From NCBI RefSeq assembly GCF_006716675.1, contig NZ_VFPM01000004.1, forward strand, positions 372,001 to 436,000: 64,000 bases of DNA, in the 5' to 3' direction. Numbering within the stretch: the first letter of the stretch is position 1; every line of letters begins with the position of its first letter. Shown here one piece after another: positions 26,141 through 33,342 of the stretch. Under the pieces are notes generated by a model. That model worked only from the letters and a program-made list of their open reading frames with translations. It was not told where the DNA came from and did no database searches. Position numbers and translations under genes: made by a program. Source of the DNA: Humibacillus xanthopallidus. GTDB taxonomy: Bacteria; Actinomycetota; Actinomycetes; Actinomycetales; Dermatophilaceae.

Positions 26141-27010
26141 ATGAGCACCCCCCTCGAGACCCGCTTCGAGACCACCGGACCGATCAGCCTCAAGGTCGAG
26201 CTGCAGCAGGGCGACCTCTCGCTGCGCGCCACCGCCGGGCCCACCACCGTGGTGCGCCTCGTGCCCCGCGGCAAGAACGGCGCCGAGCTCGCCGAGCGCT
26301 TCACCGTCGAGTCGCGCGGCGATGCCGTCGTCGTCCTCGCCCCCAAGGAGCGCGGTTCCGTCTTCTCCATCGGCAAGCGCGATGCCGTCGACGTCGAGGT
26401 CGACCTGCCCGAGGGCAGCATCCTCGACGTGCGCAGCGGCTCCGGCGACGTGCGCGGCACCGGCCGCTTCGGCGACACCCAGGCCGTGACCGGCTCGGGC
26501 GACATCGCCTTCGACGACCTCGGGACTGCCGAGCTCAAGTCGGGCTCGGGAGACCTCACGGCCCGCGCGGTCAGGGGCGAGCTGAAGGCCAAGACGGGGT
26601 CGGGCGACATCAAGATCGAGGCGGCACACGGCGCCGTCGACCTCCTGTCGGGCAGTGGCGACGTGTCGCTCCGTCGCGCCGAGGCGCCGCTGCGTGCCAA
26701 GACGGGCTCCGGAGACGTCACGATCGGGGCATCGGCCGCGGACGTCGAGGTCGTCACCGGCACGGGCGACGTGCAGCTCGGGGCGGTTCACGGCGGCGAG
26801 GTGCGAGCCAAGACCGGCACCGGCGACGTCGTGATCGGCGTGGCAGCGGGGGTCGCGGCCTACCTCGACCTCAACACCGTGACGGGCGACGTGCGGATCG
26901 ACCTCTCCGAGGCCGACGGTCCGGGCGACGCCGAGGCCCAGACCAGCCTCGCGGTGCACTCCGGCAGCGGCGACATCAAGGTCCGTCGCGCCCAGGCGAG
27001 CCTCGCATGA
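26141..27010 (+). CDS. DUF4097 beta-helix repeat protein
   Basis: The 289-residue protein opens with ETRFETTGPISLKVELQQG. After it come about nine imperfect repeats of roughly 20 residues marked by SGSGDV, TGSGDI or TGTGDV, the pattern of DUF4097 (putative adhesin-like, parallel beta-helix). There is no signal peptide or membrane helix, so despite the adhesin name it is likely cytoplasmic. In actinobacteria such genes are regularly found with an RHH-type regulator, as here. ATG 26141 is chosen for its AAGGGA ribosome site; an in-frame ATG at 26057 overlaps the upstream stop and would add 28 residues without repeat character. It overlaps the next gene by ATGA. Confidence 0.82.
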   Translation: MSTPLETRFETTGPISLKVELQQGDLSLRATAGPTTVVRLVPRGKNGAELAERFTVESRGDAVVVLAPKERGSVFSIGKRDAVDVEVDLPEGSILDVRSGSGDVRGTGRFGDTQAVTGSGDIAFDDLGTAELKSGSGDLTARAVRGELKAKTGSGDIKIEAAHGAVDLLSGSGDVSLRRAEAPLRAKTGSGDVTIGASAADVEVVTGTGDVQLGAVHGGEVRAKTGTGDVVIGVAAGVAAYLDLNTVTGDVRIDLSEADGPGDAEAQTSLAVHSGSGDIKVRRAQASLA

Positions 27011-27360
27011 GCACCGCAGGCACGGGACTGCACCTCTCTCCGCAGGAGGCGCTCGCCCGAGACCTCATCATGGAGCGTGTGGCGGCGCGCCACCGGGCGC
27101 AGCGGCGGCACCGCCCGAGCCGCGCTGCGGTGCTGCTGCGGTCGCTCGCCGACCGCCTCGACCACACCGACCACACCGACCACGCCGACCGCTCCGACCA
27201 CACCGACCGCTCCGACGCCGGCCGCGCAGAGCGGGCCGCCGGCTCCGGGCCCGGCTCAGCCCTGGACTCACCTCGACCGGTTCGCCACGACGGCCCGCAC
27301 CCCGGGCAGCCGCGACCGTGGTCGGCCACCGTGCGAGCTCCCCACCGGCACAGCGGCTGA
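27007..27360 (+). CDS. Small basic protein with HTD/RSD repeats
   Basis: The 117-residue protein starts on the ATGA that ends the DUF4097 gene, so it is translationally coupled. Residues 1-50 (PQEALARDLIMERVAARHRA..) are predicted helical and basic. A run of HTDHTDHADRSDHTDRSD is then encoded by 9-bp tandem DNA repeats (CACACCGAC type, about 27157-27215). The rest is Pro/Arg-rich. I recognise no family. It may be a real small partner of the operon whose repeat length varies between strains. A strong hairpin follows it. Confidence 0.5.
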   Translation: MSTAGTGLHLSPQEALARDLIMERVAARHRAQRRHRPSRAAVLLRSLADRLDHTDHTDHADRSDHTDRSDAGRAERAAGSGPGSALDSPRPVRHDGPHPGQPRPWSATVRAPHRHSG

Positions 27361-27381
27361 GCCACCCGAGAGCCCACCCGA

Positions 27382-27410
27382 GAGCCCACCGACACGGCGT
27401 CGGTGGGCTC
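27382..27410 (+). terminator. Rho-independent-like hairpin after the DUF4097 operon
   Basis: GAGCCCACCGAC, loop ACGGC, then GTCGGTGGGCTC: a perfect 12-bp stem 21 bases past the stop at 27360. It is preceded by a direct duplicate of ACCCGAGAGCCC. No T-tract is present. Confidence 0.65.
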
Positions 27411-27429
27411 CCGTGCGACCATCGAAGGC

Positions 27430-28062
27430 GTGTACGTGCCACCGCCCAACGCCATGTCCCAGGCCGATGTCGCCGACTTCCTCGAGGTGCACCCGGCAGG
27501 CCGCCTCGTGACCGTCGGACCCGACGGCCGGCCCGACGCCACGCTGCTGCCCGTCATCGTCAGCGGGACGAGGGTGGTCGCGCACCTCGCTCGGGCGAAC
27601 GAGCACTGGCGGCGCATCGCGCCGGGCGCCCCGGGGCTGCTCGTCGTCTCCGGCGCCGACGCCTACGTGTCGCCCGGGTGGTATGCCTCGAAGCAGGAGC
27701 ACGGCCGGGTCGTGCCGACGTGGAACTACAGCGAGGTGCAGCTGCGCGGCACGGTGACGGTGCACGACGACCCGGAGTGGGTGCTCGACGTCGTCACGAG
27801 GCTCACCGCCCGCCACGAGCGCAGCCGTGAGAAGCCTTGGGCCGTCACCGATGCGCCGCCCGCCTATTTGCGCGGTCAGCTGCGCGCCATCGTCGGCGTC
27901 GAGCTCGTCGTCGAGGAGGCGACGGCCGTCGAGGGCAAGGCGAAGCTCAGCCAGAACCGCTCCGACGCCGACCGCCGGGGCGTCATCGCCGGCATGCGAG
28001 CGGAGGGCAACCCAACGGCATACCGCGTGGCCGACGAGATGGAGCGGGCGCTGGAGGGCTGA
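27430..28062 (+). CDS. PaiB-like FMN-binding split-barrel protein
   Basis: The protein has 210 residues. It opens VYVPPPNAMSQADVADFLEV and has HPAGRLVTVGPDGRPDATLLP, HLARANEHWRRI, ADAYVSPGWYASK, VPTWNYSEVQLRG and KAKLSQNRSDADRRGVIAGM, the full series of motifs of PaiB ('FMN-binding negative transcriptional regulator') proteins with the flavin-reductase-like split barrel. In Bacillus PaiB is linked to protease and sporulation control, but the actinobacterial proteins have no proven role. GTG 27430, after GAAGGC, is preferred since the earlier in-frame GTG 27403 lies inside the terminator stem. Confidence 0.82.
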   Translation: MYVPPPNAMSQADVADFLEVHPAGRLVTVGPDGRPDATLLPVIVSGTRVVAHLARANEHWRRIAPGAPGLLVVSGADAYVSPGWYASKQEHGRVVPTWNYSEVQLRGTVTVHDDPEWVLDVVTRLTARHERSREKPWAVTDAPPAYLRGQLRAIVGVELVVEEATAVEGKAKLSQNRSDADRRGVIAGMRAEGNPTAYRVADEMERALEG

Positions 28063-28164
28063 CCTCCGCGACGAATGCCCCTGTCTCCCAAACGATCTGC
28101 AGGCCATCGGAGACACATCGGGACGACACAGACGGCTGACAGCCGCCGGCCCGAGGCTCGGGAC

Positions 28165-28464
28165 ATGGACACGACACCCAGCCCCGAAGCCACCCCGCCC
28201 ACCACACGCTCGGCCCTGCGGAGGGGTCTCAGCGCTGCCGGCGCGGCCGTCGTCGTCGCCTTCGTCGGCACCGCCGGTCTCGGCGTCGCCCAGGCCCAAG
28301 CCGCCGGGGTGTCGACCGGGCTGTCGTATGCCGCCCAGCCCGGCACGCGGTCAGGGCGCCCGCCGCATCCACCGCACCAGGCCAACCACCCGGCGAACCT
28401 GCCGGCGGCCACGACGACGGCCTATCGCTACTCGTTCCGCGACGGTCAGCTCATCCGGCTCTGA
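28165..28464 (+). CDS. Small secreted protein of unknown function
   Basis: The 99-residue protein has a typical Sec signal: RSALRRGLSAAGAAVVVAFV then VGTAGLGVAQAQAAG, with cleavage plausible after QAQA. The remaining 60 residues are Pro/His-rich (RSGRPPHPPHQANHPANLPA) and end in TTTAYRYSFRDGQLIRL. No domain is recognised. The ATG at 28165 is preferred over 28075 because it places the basic region directly before the hydrophobic core. A family B inverted repeat begins 33 bases after the stop and probably ends the transcript. Confidence 0.55.
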   Translation: MDTTPSPEATPPTTRSALRRGLSAAGAAVVVAFVGTAGLGVAQAQAAGVSTGLSYAAQPGTRSGRPPHPPHQANHPANLPAATTTAYRYSFRDGQLIRL

Positions 28465-28496
28465 GGGCCGTCCGAGTTGCTGGGTGACCGTTTGGA

Positions 28497-28574
28497 CAAT
28501 CGAAAGAGCAGTTCGTCGCCGTCCAGCGCGTCCGCGCGGTCGCGTCAAAGGGCGACGAACTGCTCTTTCGATTG
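28497..28574. repeat. Family B inverted repeat, two perfect 24-bp arms with a 30-base spacer
   Basis: Left arm 28497-28520 starts CAATCGAAAGAGCAGTTCGT; right arm 28551-28574 is its exact reverse complement. The GC-rich spacer can itself fold. It lies between convergent genes (28464 and 28622), where it could act as a bidirectional terminator. Confidence 0.85.
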
Positions 28575-28621
28575 CGGGGAGGAGGATCCGCGCGCCCTTC
28601 CGACCGGCGCCCGGCGCGGCG

Positions 28622-30271
28622 TCAGGCCTCCGAGAGCCACGCGTGGACGAGCGGCACGACGGAGGCGCCCTCGCCACTCGCGGCCGCGACCCGCTTCATC
28701 GAGCCCGACCGGATGTCGCCGGCGGCGAAGACCCCCGGCAGCGTCGTCTCGAGCGACCCGGGCGGCAGGCCGTCGCGCCAGTGCTCGGGCGGCACGTCAC
28801 GGCCCGTGAGCACGAAGCCTCGGGCGTCTCGCGCGACGGAGTCGGGCAGCCAGTCGCAGTGCGGCTCGGCACCGAGCAGGAGGAAGAGCCCGGAGCAGGC
28901 GCGACGGGTGTCACCCCCGGCAGCGGTGTCCCGCACGGTGATCCACTCGAGCCGTCCCTCGCCGCCGACCTCGACGACCTCGGAGCAGGGCTGCACGGTG
29001 ATGCGGGGGTTGTAGGCGATCTCGCCGATGAGGTAGGCCGACATCGTCGACTCGAGGTCGGGCCGGCGCACGAGGATCGTCACGGAGTCGGCGAAGCGGG
29101 CGAGGTGGATCGCGGCCTGTCCTGCCGAGTTGCCGCCCCCGACGACGACGACGTCGTTGCCCTCCATCTCCCGGGCGGCCGTCATCGCGCTGCCGTAGAA
29201 GACGCCGAGCCCGACGAGCGGGTCGACGCCGGGCACGCGGAGGCGGCGGTACTTCACGCCCGCCGACACGACGACCGAGCGGGCCCGCACGTCGCCGCCC
29301 TCGGTGCGCAGCAGGTGCGGGGTGCCGTCGACGCCTGGCTCGAGGTGCGTCACGGGCCAGCCGCTGAAGAAGCGGGTGCCGAAGCGGATCGCCTGGTTGC
29401 GCGCCCGCTGCGCGAGACGCATACCGGAGATGCCACGGGGGAAGCCGAGGTAGTTGCGGATCATCGACGACGTGCCCGCCTGGCCGCCGACAGCCTCGGC
29501 CTCGAGCACGACGGTCGTCAGGCCCTCCGAGGAGGCGTAGACCGCGGCCGCGAGCCCGGCGGGGCCGGCCCCGACGATCGCGACGTCGACGACCTGCTCG
29601 AGGTCGATGTCGGCGGGCTGGCCGTAGATGCGCATCGCGACGTCACGGACCGACCGCGGGGACGTCGGCAGCTGGTCCATCGCCTGGACGACGGGGAACT
29701 CCGGCTCGCCCTCGAGACCGGCGAGCACCTCGCGGCCGACCTCGCTGTCGGGCGGGTAGACGCGGTTGGGCATTCCCATGCGGTCGAGGTAGTCGCGGAT
29801 CGAGAGCGTCAGGGCGTCGGCAGCCGGCGAGACGATCCGGACGGTGGCCACCTCCGGGGTCGCGACGGTCGAGCCCCAGTCGGAGAGGAGCTCGCAGACG
29901 GCCGTGTGGAACTCCTCGTCGCGCACGCCGCGGGGCATGAGCAGGTAGGCGTCGTACTTCCCCTTCGCGAGGCCGGCACGCAGGGTCGGCGCGTCGGTGA
30001 GGAAGCGCGACCAGTGCGCCGCGATGAGTCGTCTCGCCGTGGGCACGACGGTGCGCCAGCGGGCGAAGGCCTCGAGCACCGACGCGTCGGGCAGCTGCGA
30101 CTCCGAGACGAACATCGCCACCTGGCCGCCCTGCTCGCGGATGGAGGTGGCGACCTGCTCCGCCTCGGCGGTCGAGGTCGCGGTGCGAAGGTCGTAGTCG
30201 CGGGCGTAGCGACCGAACTCGTCGAGCAGCTCGGGCGCCCGGGTCTCGGACACGAGGATGAGGGCCGGCAT
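28622..30271 (-). CDS. Fused receiver-like / thioredoxin-reductase-like FAD oxidoreductase
   Basis: The 549-residue protein has two parts. Residues 1-210 look like a receiver-type domain (PALILVSETRAPELLDEFGR.., LLMPRGVRDEEFHTAVCELL) without the usual acidic pair and phospho-Asp. From about 227 there is a low-Mr thioredoxin-reductase fold: VAIVGAGPAGLAAAVYASSE (FAD), VVVVGGGNSAGQAAIHLARF (NADPH) and TTLPGVFAAGDIRSGSMKR. The redox-active CxxC expected between the two nucleotide sites is not present. NAD(P)H oxidation with another acceptor is more likely than thioredoxin reduction. ATG 30271 is preferred; the frame opens 44 codons earlier without homology. Confidence 0.85.
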   Translation of the reverse strand: MPALILVSETRAPELLDEFGRYARDYDLRTATSTAEAEQVATSIREQGGQVAMFVSESQLPDASVLEAFARWRTVVPTARRLIAAHWSRFLTDAPTLRAGLAKGKYDAYLLMPRGVRDEEFHTAVCELLSDWGSTVATPEVATVRIVSPAADALTLSIRDYLDRMGMPNRVYPPDSEVGREVLAGLEGEPEFPVVQAMDQLPTSPRSVRDVAMRIYGQPADIDLEQVVDVAIVGAGPAGLAAAVYASSEGLTTVVLEAEAVGGQAGTSSMIRNYLGFPRGISGMRLAQRARNQAIRFGTRFFSGWPVTHLEPGVDGTPHLLRTEGGDVRARSVVVSAGVKYRRLRVPGVDPLVGLGVFYGSAMTAAREMEGNDVVVVGGGNSAGQAAIHLARFADSVTILVRRPDLESTMSAYLIGEIAYNPRITVQPCSEVVEVGGEGRLEWITVRDTAAGGDTRRACSGLFLLLGAEPHCDWLPDSVARDARGFVLTGRDVPPEHWRDGLPPGSLETTLPGVFAAGDIRSGSMKRVAAASGEGASVVPLVHAWLSEA

Positions 30272-30516
30272 CACCCGTCGATCGTAGGCACGAGTGCCCC
30301 CCACGCGTATGCCGTCCGGTCGGCTTTCGACGATCACCGGAGTTCTCGAGGCGGCTGGCGGCCGGACATCGAGGAGATTGTCGCGGCGTGGTGAAGATCG
30401 CACCGATTCTGCGGCGAAGCCCCCTCAGACATGCCACATTTGGGGCGTGGCCGAAGGTTGAACGCCCTTCGCCTCGAGCGAGTGACCCCTCGGAACACCA
30501 GTCGCAGGAGAGATCG

Positions 30517-31770
30517 ATGTCACCCAAGACCAAGCGCAGCACGCTTTCTCTCGCAGGCTGCCTCACCGCAGCGCTGGCTCTCGCCGCGTGCGGCGGCAGC
30601 TCCGATACGGGGTCGAGCGGTGCATCGGCACAGCCGGGGGCGAGTGGTCCCGTCACGGTCACCTACATGATCGCCTCCACCGACCCGAACGACGTCAAGG
30701 TGCACCAGGACGCCGTCGCCCCCTGGGAGGCGCAGACCGGCAACAAGGTCAAGATCGTCTCCGCCACCGACATCGACCAGGAGCTCACCAAGGGCTTCGC
30801 CGACGGCACGGCGCCTGACCTCTTCGACACCGACGCCGAGATCTTCCCGACCTACGCCAAGGCGGGCAACCTGCTCGCCTACGGCGACCAGCTCGACATG
30901 AAGGGCGACTTCTACCCCAACCTCGTGCAGACCTTCACCTACAGCGACAAGTTCTACTGCGCGCCAAAGGACTTCACCACTCTCGCCCTCGTCCTCAACA
31001 CCGACCTGTGGCAGCAGGCCGGTCTCGGCACCGGGGACGTGCCCAAGGACTGGTCCGCCCTCGAGTCGGTGGCCCAGAAGCTGACGACGGGCAGCGTCAA
31101 GGGCCTCGTCATCGGCGACACGAGCGACCGGGTCGGCGCCTTCATGAAGCAGGCCGGCGGATGGATCGTCAGCCCTGACCAGACGCGGATGACCGCCGAC
31201 ACGGCGACCAACCTCACCGGTCTCACCGAGGTGCAGAAGCTGCTCGCCAACGGCTCGGCGTCCTACCCGAAGGGTGTCGGCGCGGAGACCGCGACCCAGG
31301 CCCTGGGTGAGGGCAAGGCCGTCATGACGATCGAGTCCACCTCGATCCGCGCCGCCATGAGGAACGGCTACCCCACCCTCAAGTGGCAGGCCGTCGAGCT
31401 GCCGGCGGGGCCTGCGGCCAAGGGGACGCTGGCCTTCACCGAGTGCTACGGGATCGCCGCCAAGAGCAAGAACCAGGCCGCCGCGATCGACCTCGTCACG
31501 TACCTCTCGACCAGCGACCCCGCCATGGCCCTCGCGACCGGCCTCGGGGTCATGCCCTCGATCAAGTCCGCTGCCGCGGCGTACAAGGGAGCCTTCCCCA
31601 ACGACGCCGCCTTCATCGCCGGGGCGGAGTACGCCCAGCTGCCCGTGTCGGTCGCGGGCATGGTGCCGGTGCTCGAGGACTTCGACGCCCAGGTGGCCAC
31701 GCTGCCGAAGGGCGATCCCAAGGCGATGCTGGAGAAGCTGCAGCAGGAGGGCACGGCTGTCTTCCAGTGA
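30517..31770 (+). CDS. ABC transporter sugar-type substrate-binding lipoprotein
   Basis: The 417-residue protein starts MSPKTKRSTLSLAGCLTAAL and has the lipobox LAACGG (lipidation at Cys24), so it is anchored outside the membrane. The body is a family 1 solute-binding protein: GLVIGDTSDRVGAFMKQAGG, GEGKAVMTIESTSIRAAMR, FTECYGIAAKSKNQAAAIDL and LATGLGVMPSI. Such proteins deliver sugars or oligosaccharides to permeases, but no permease or ATPase gene is adjacent, so it is an orphan that must dock on a transporter encoded elsewhere. AGGAG eight bases before ATG 30517 fixes the start. It converges with the PAP2 gene, 12 bases away. Confidence 0.88.
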   Translation: MSPKTKRSTLSLAGCLTAALALAACGGSSDTGSSGASAQPGASGPVTVTYMIASTDPNDVKVHQDAVAPWEAQTGNKVKIVSATDIDQELTKGFADGTAPDLFDTDAEIFPTYAKAGNLLAYGDQLDMKGDFYPNLVQTFTYSDKFYCAPKDFTTLALVLNTDLWQQAGLGTGDVPKDWSALESVAQKLTTGSVKGLVIGDTSDRVGAFMKQAGGWIVSPDQTRMTADTATNLTGLTEVQKLLANGSASYPKGVGAETATQALGEGKAVMTIESTSIRAAMRNGYPTLKWQAVELPAGPAAKGTLAFTECYGIAAKSKNQAAAIDLVTYLSTSDPAMALATGLGVMPSIKSAAAAYKGAFPNDAAFIAGAEYAQLPVSVAGMVPVLEDFDAQVATLPKGDPKAMLEKLQQEGTAVFQ

Positions 31771-31782
31771 GCGCGGCCACGA

Positions 31783-32676
31783 TCACGGAGTGACCGTGGC
31801 GCGGTCGGACGACGCGCTGCTCCCGCCCCGCTCGTCGCCCGCGCCGGCCTCCGCCGGATCGCCGCGGTCGCGCAGGGTCAGCCAGAGCCGATGGGAGGTG
31901 ATGACGGCGAGGGCCCAGGCGAGACCGATGAGCCAGCCCGCGACGACATCGGTCAGCCAGTGGTGGCCGAGGTAGACCCGTGAGAGCCCCATGAGCACGA
32001 CGAAGGCTGTGCCGACGGTGACGGCGAGGACCCGCTGCCACGTGGCGGTCGTCTCGATGAGCAGCAGGTAGACGACGATCGTGATGAGGACCGTGGCGTT
32101 GAGCGTGTGGCCGCTCGGGAACGAGGGCGACACCTCGAGCGGGGGCACCGCGAGGGCGGCCGGCGGCCGGGCCCGGTCGACCATGTCCTTGCCGACGACG
32201 GTCATGGTGACCGAGCCGGCCGCGGCGATGAGGGTCAGCACGACGGGCGTCCACGAGCGCCGCCAGAGCGCGATGGCGATGACGCAGACGCCGGCGATGA
32301 TCGGCATCCCCACCGCCCCGCCGAGGTCGGTGAAGGTCGTCACGGCGCTGTCGAGACCCGGTGTCCGCTGCGTCACCATCGCGTCGAGCACGGGCTGGTC
32401 GAGCCCGGCCAGGCCGTCGCGCTCGGTCACGCTCTCGTAGACCTGCTCGGTGCCCTCGACGAGCAGCGCCATCAGCCCGAGCGCGACCACCGCGAAGATG
32501 ACGAACGCGAGGTGGGCCGCCGACCAGTCGGCCACCCGGCCGACTGCCGGACGCACCATGCGAGCGAGTGCGGTGAAGACCGACACGAGCCACCGGCCGA
32601 AGCGGGTGTGCCATGCCGTGAGGTCGCGCGCACCGATCGTGTCGTCGGGCGTCTGCGGGTGCATCGGCTCTGCCAT
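31783..32676 (-). CDS. PAP2-family membrane phosphatase
   Basis: The 297-residue protein has six helices and the three phosphatase motifs: KDMVDRARPP (motif 1), SFPSGHTLN (motif 2, with His) and SRVYLGHHWLTDVVAG (motif 3, nucleophile His). It probably removes phosphate from lipid or polyprenyl phosphates at the outer face of the membrane. The N-terminal 60 residues are cytoplasmic and the C-tail is Gly/Ser/Asp-rich. It is alone in its operon, and divergent from the tag gene with 70 bases between them. Confidence 0.88.
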   Translation of the reverse strand: MAEPMHPQTPDDTIGARDLTAWHTRFGRWLVSVFTALARMVRPAVGRVADWSAAHLAFVIFAVVALGLMALLVEGTEQVYESVTERDGLAGLDQPVLDAMVTQRTPGLDSAVTTFTDLGGAVGMPIIAGVCVIAIALWRRSWTPVVLTLIAAAGSVTMTVVGKDMVDRARPPAALAVPPLEVSPSFPSGHTLNATVLITIVVYLLLIETTATWQRVLAVTVGTAFVVLMGLSRVYLGHHWLTDVVAGWLIGLAWALAVITSHRLWLTLRDRGDPAEAGAGDERGGSSASSDRATVTP

Positions 32677-32746
32677 GTCCTCATCCTTACCCGCGAGACC
32701 CGAGCCGCTCCACCGGGCCTGTCGGGGCGTGTCCTAGGGTCGCGAC

Positions 32747-33334
32747 ATGACGGTCGTTGGTGCTGACGGGCTCGCCCGACCCCAGTGGGCCGCGGTCGAC
32801 CCGCTGCTCATGGACTACTACGACACGGAGTGGGGCGTGCCGGTCCGCGACGAGCGCGGCCTCTACGAGCGCATCTGCCTCGAGGGCTTCCAGTCAGGGC
32901 TCTCGTGGGCGACGATCCTGCGCAAGCGCCCCAACTTCCGGGCCGCCTTCGCCGACTTCGACCCCGACATCGTCGCGGGCTACACCGAGGTCGACGTCGA
33001 GCGGCTGCTCGGTGACGCCGGCATCGTGCGGCACCGCGGCAAGATCCAGGCGACCATCACCAACGCGAGGGCCACCGTCGCCCTGCGCGAGGAGGGTGGG
33101 CTCGTCGACTTCGTGTGGGGCTTCCAGCCGTCCGACACGCCCCGACCGCGCGACTACTCCGAGGTGCCCACGGTCTCGGAGGAGTCGAAGGCGTTGTCGA
33201 AGGCCTTGCGCAAGAAGGGCTTTGCCTTCGTCGGCCCCACGACGATGTATGCGCTCATGGAGGCCGTCGGCATCGTCGACACGCATCTCATGACGAGCCA
33301 TCGCCGGGGCAGCTCAGGCGTCTGGCCCTCCTGA
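32747..33334 (+). CDS. DNA-3-methyladenine glycosylase I family protein
   Basis: The 195-residue protein has DTEWGVPVRDERGLYERICL, EGFQSGLSWATILRKRPNFR and GIVRHRGKIQATITNARATV, closely following Tag, the glycosylase that removes 3-methyladenine and begins base excision repair. The N-terminal Cys and the His of the YHD..EWG motif, two of the four zinc ligands in Escherichia coli Tag, are here replaced (ARPQW and YYD). The late His (DTHLM..SH) is kept. Actinobacterial relatives without the zinc snap exist, so activity is still plausible. The ATG at 32747 is supported by the position of the first conserved motif. Confidence 0.85.
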   Translation: MTVVGADGLARPQWAAVDPLLMDYYDTEWGVPVRDERGLYERICLEGFQSGLSWATILRKRPNFRAAFADFDPDIVAGYTEVDVERLLGDAGIVRHRGKIQATITNARATVALREEGGLVDFVWGFQPSDTPRPRDYSEVPTVSEESKALSKALRKKGFAFVGPTTMYALMEAVGIVDTHLMTSHRRGSSGVWPS

Positions 33335-33342
33335 CGGAGATG

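Noticed and set aside
27827..30394. Open frame of 855 codons on the plus strand
   Set aside because: It overlaps the PaiB, secreted-protein and REC-reductase genes and crosses the family B repeat; low-complexity translation without any domain.
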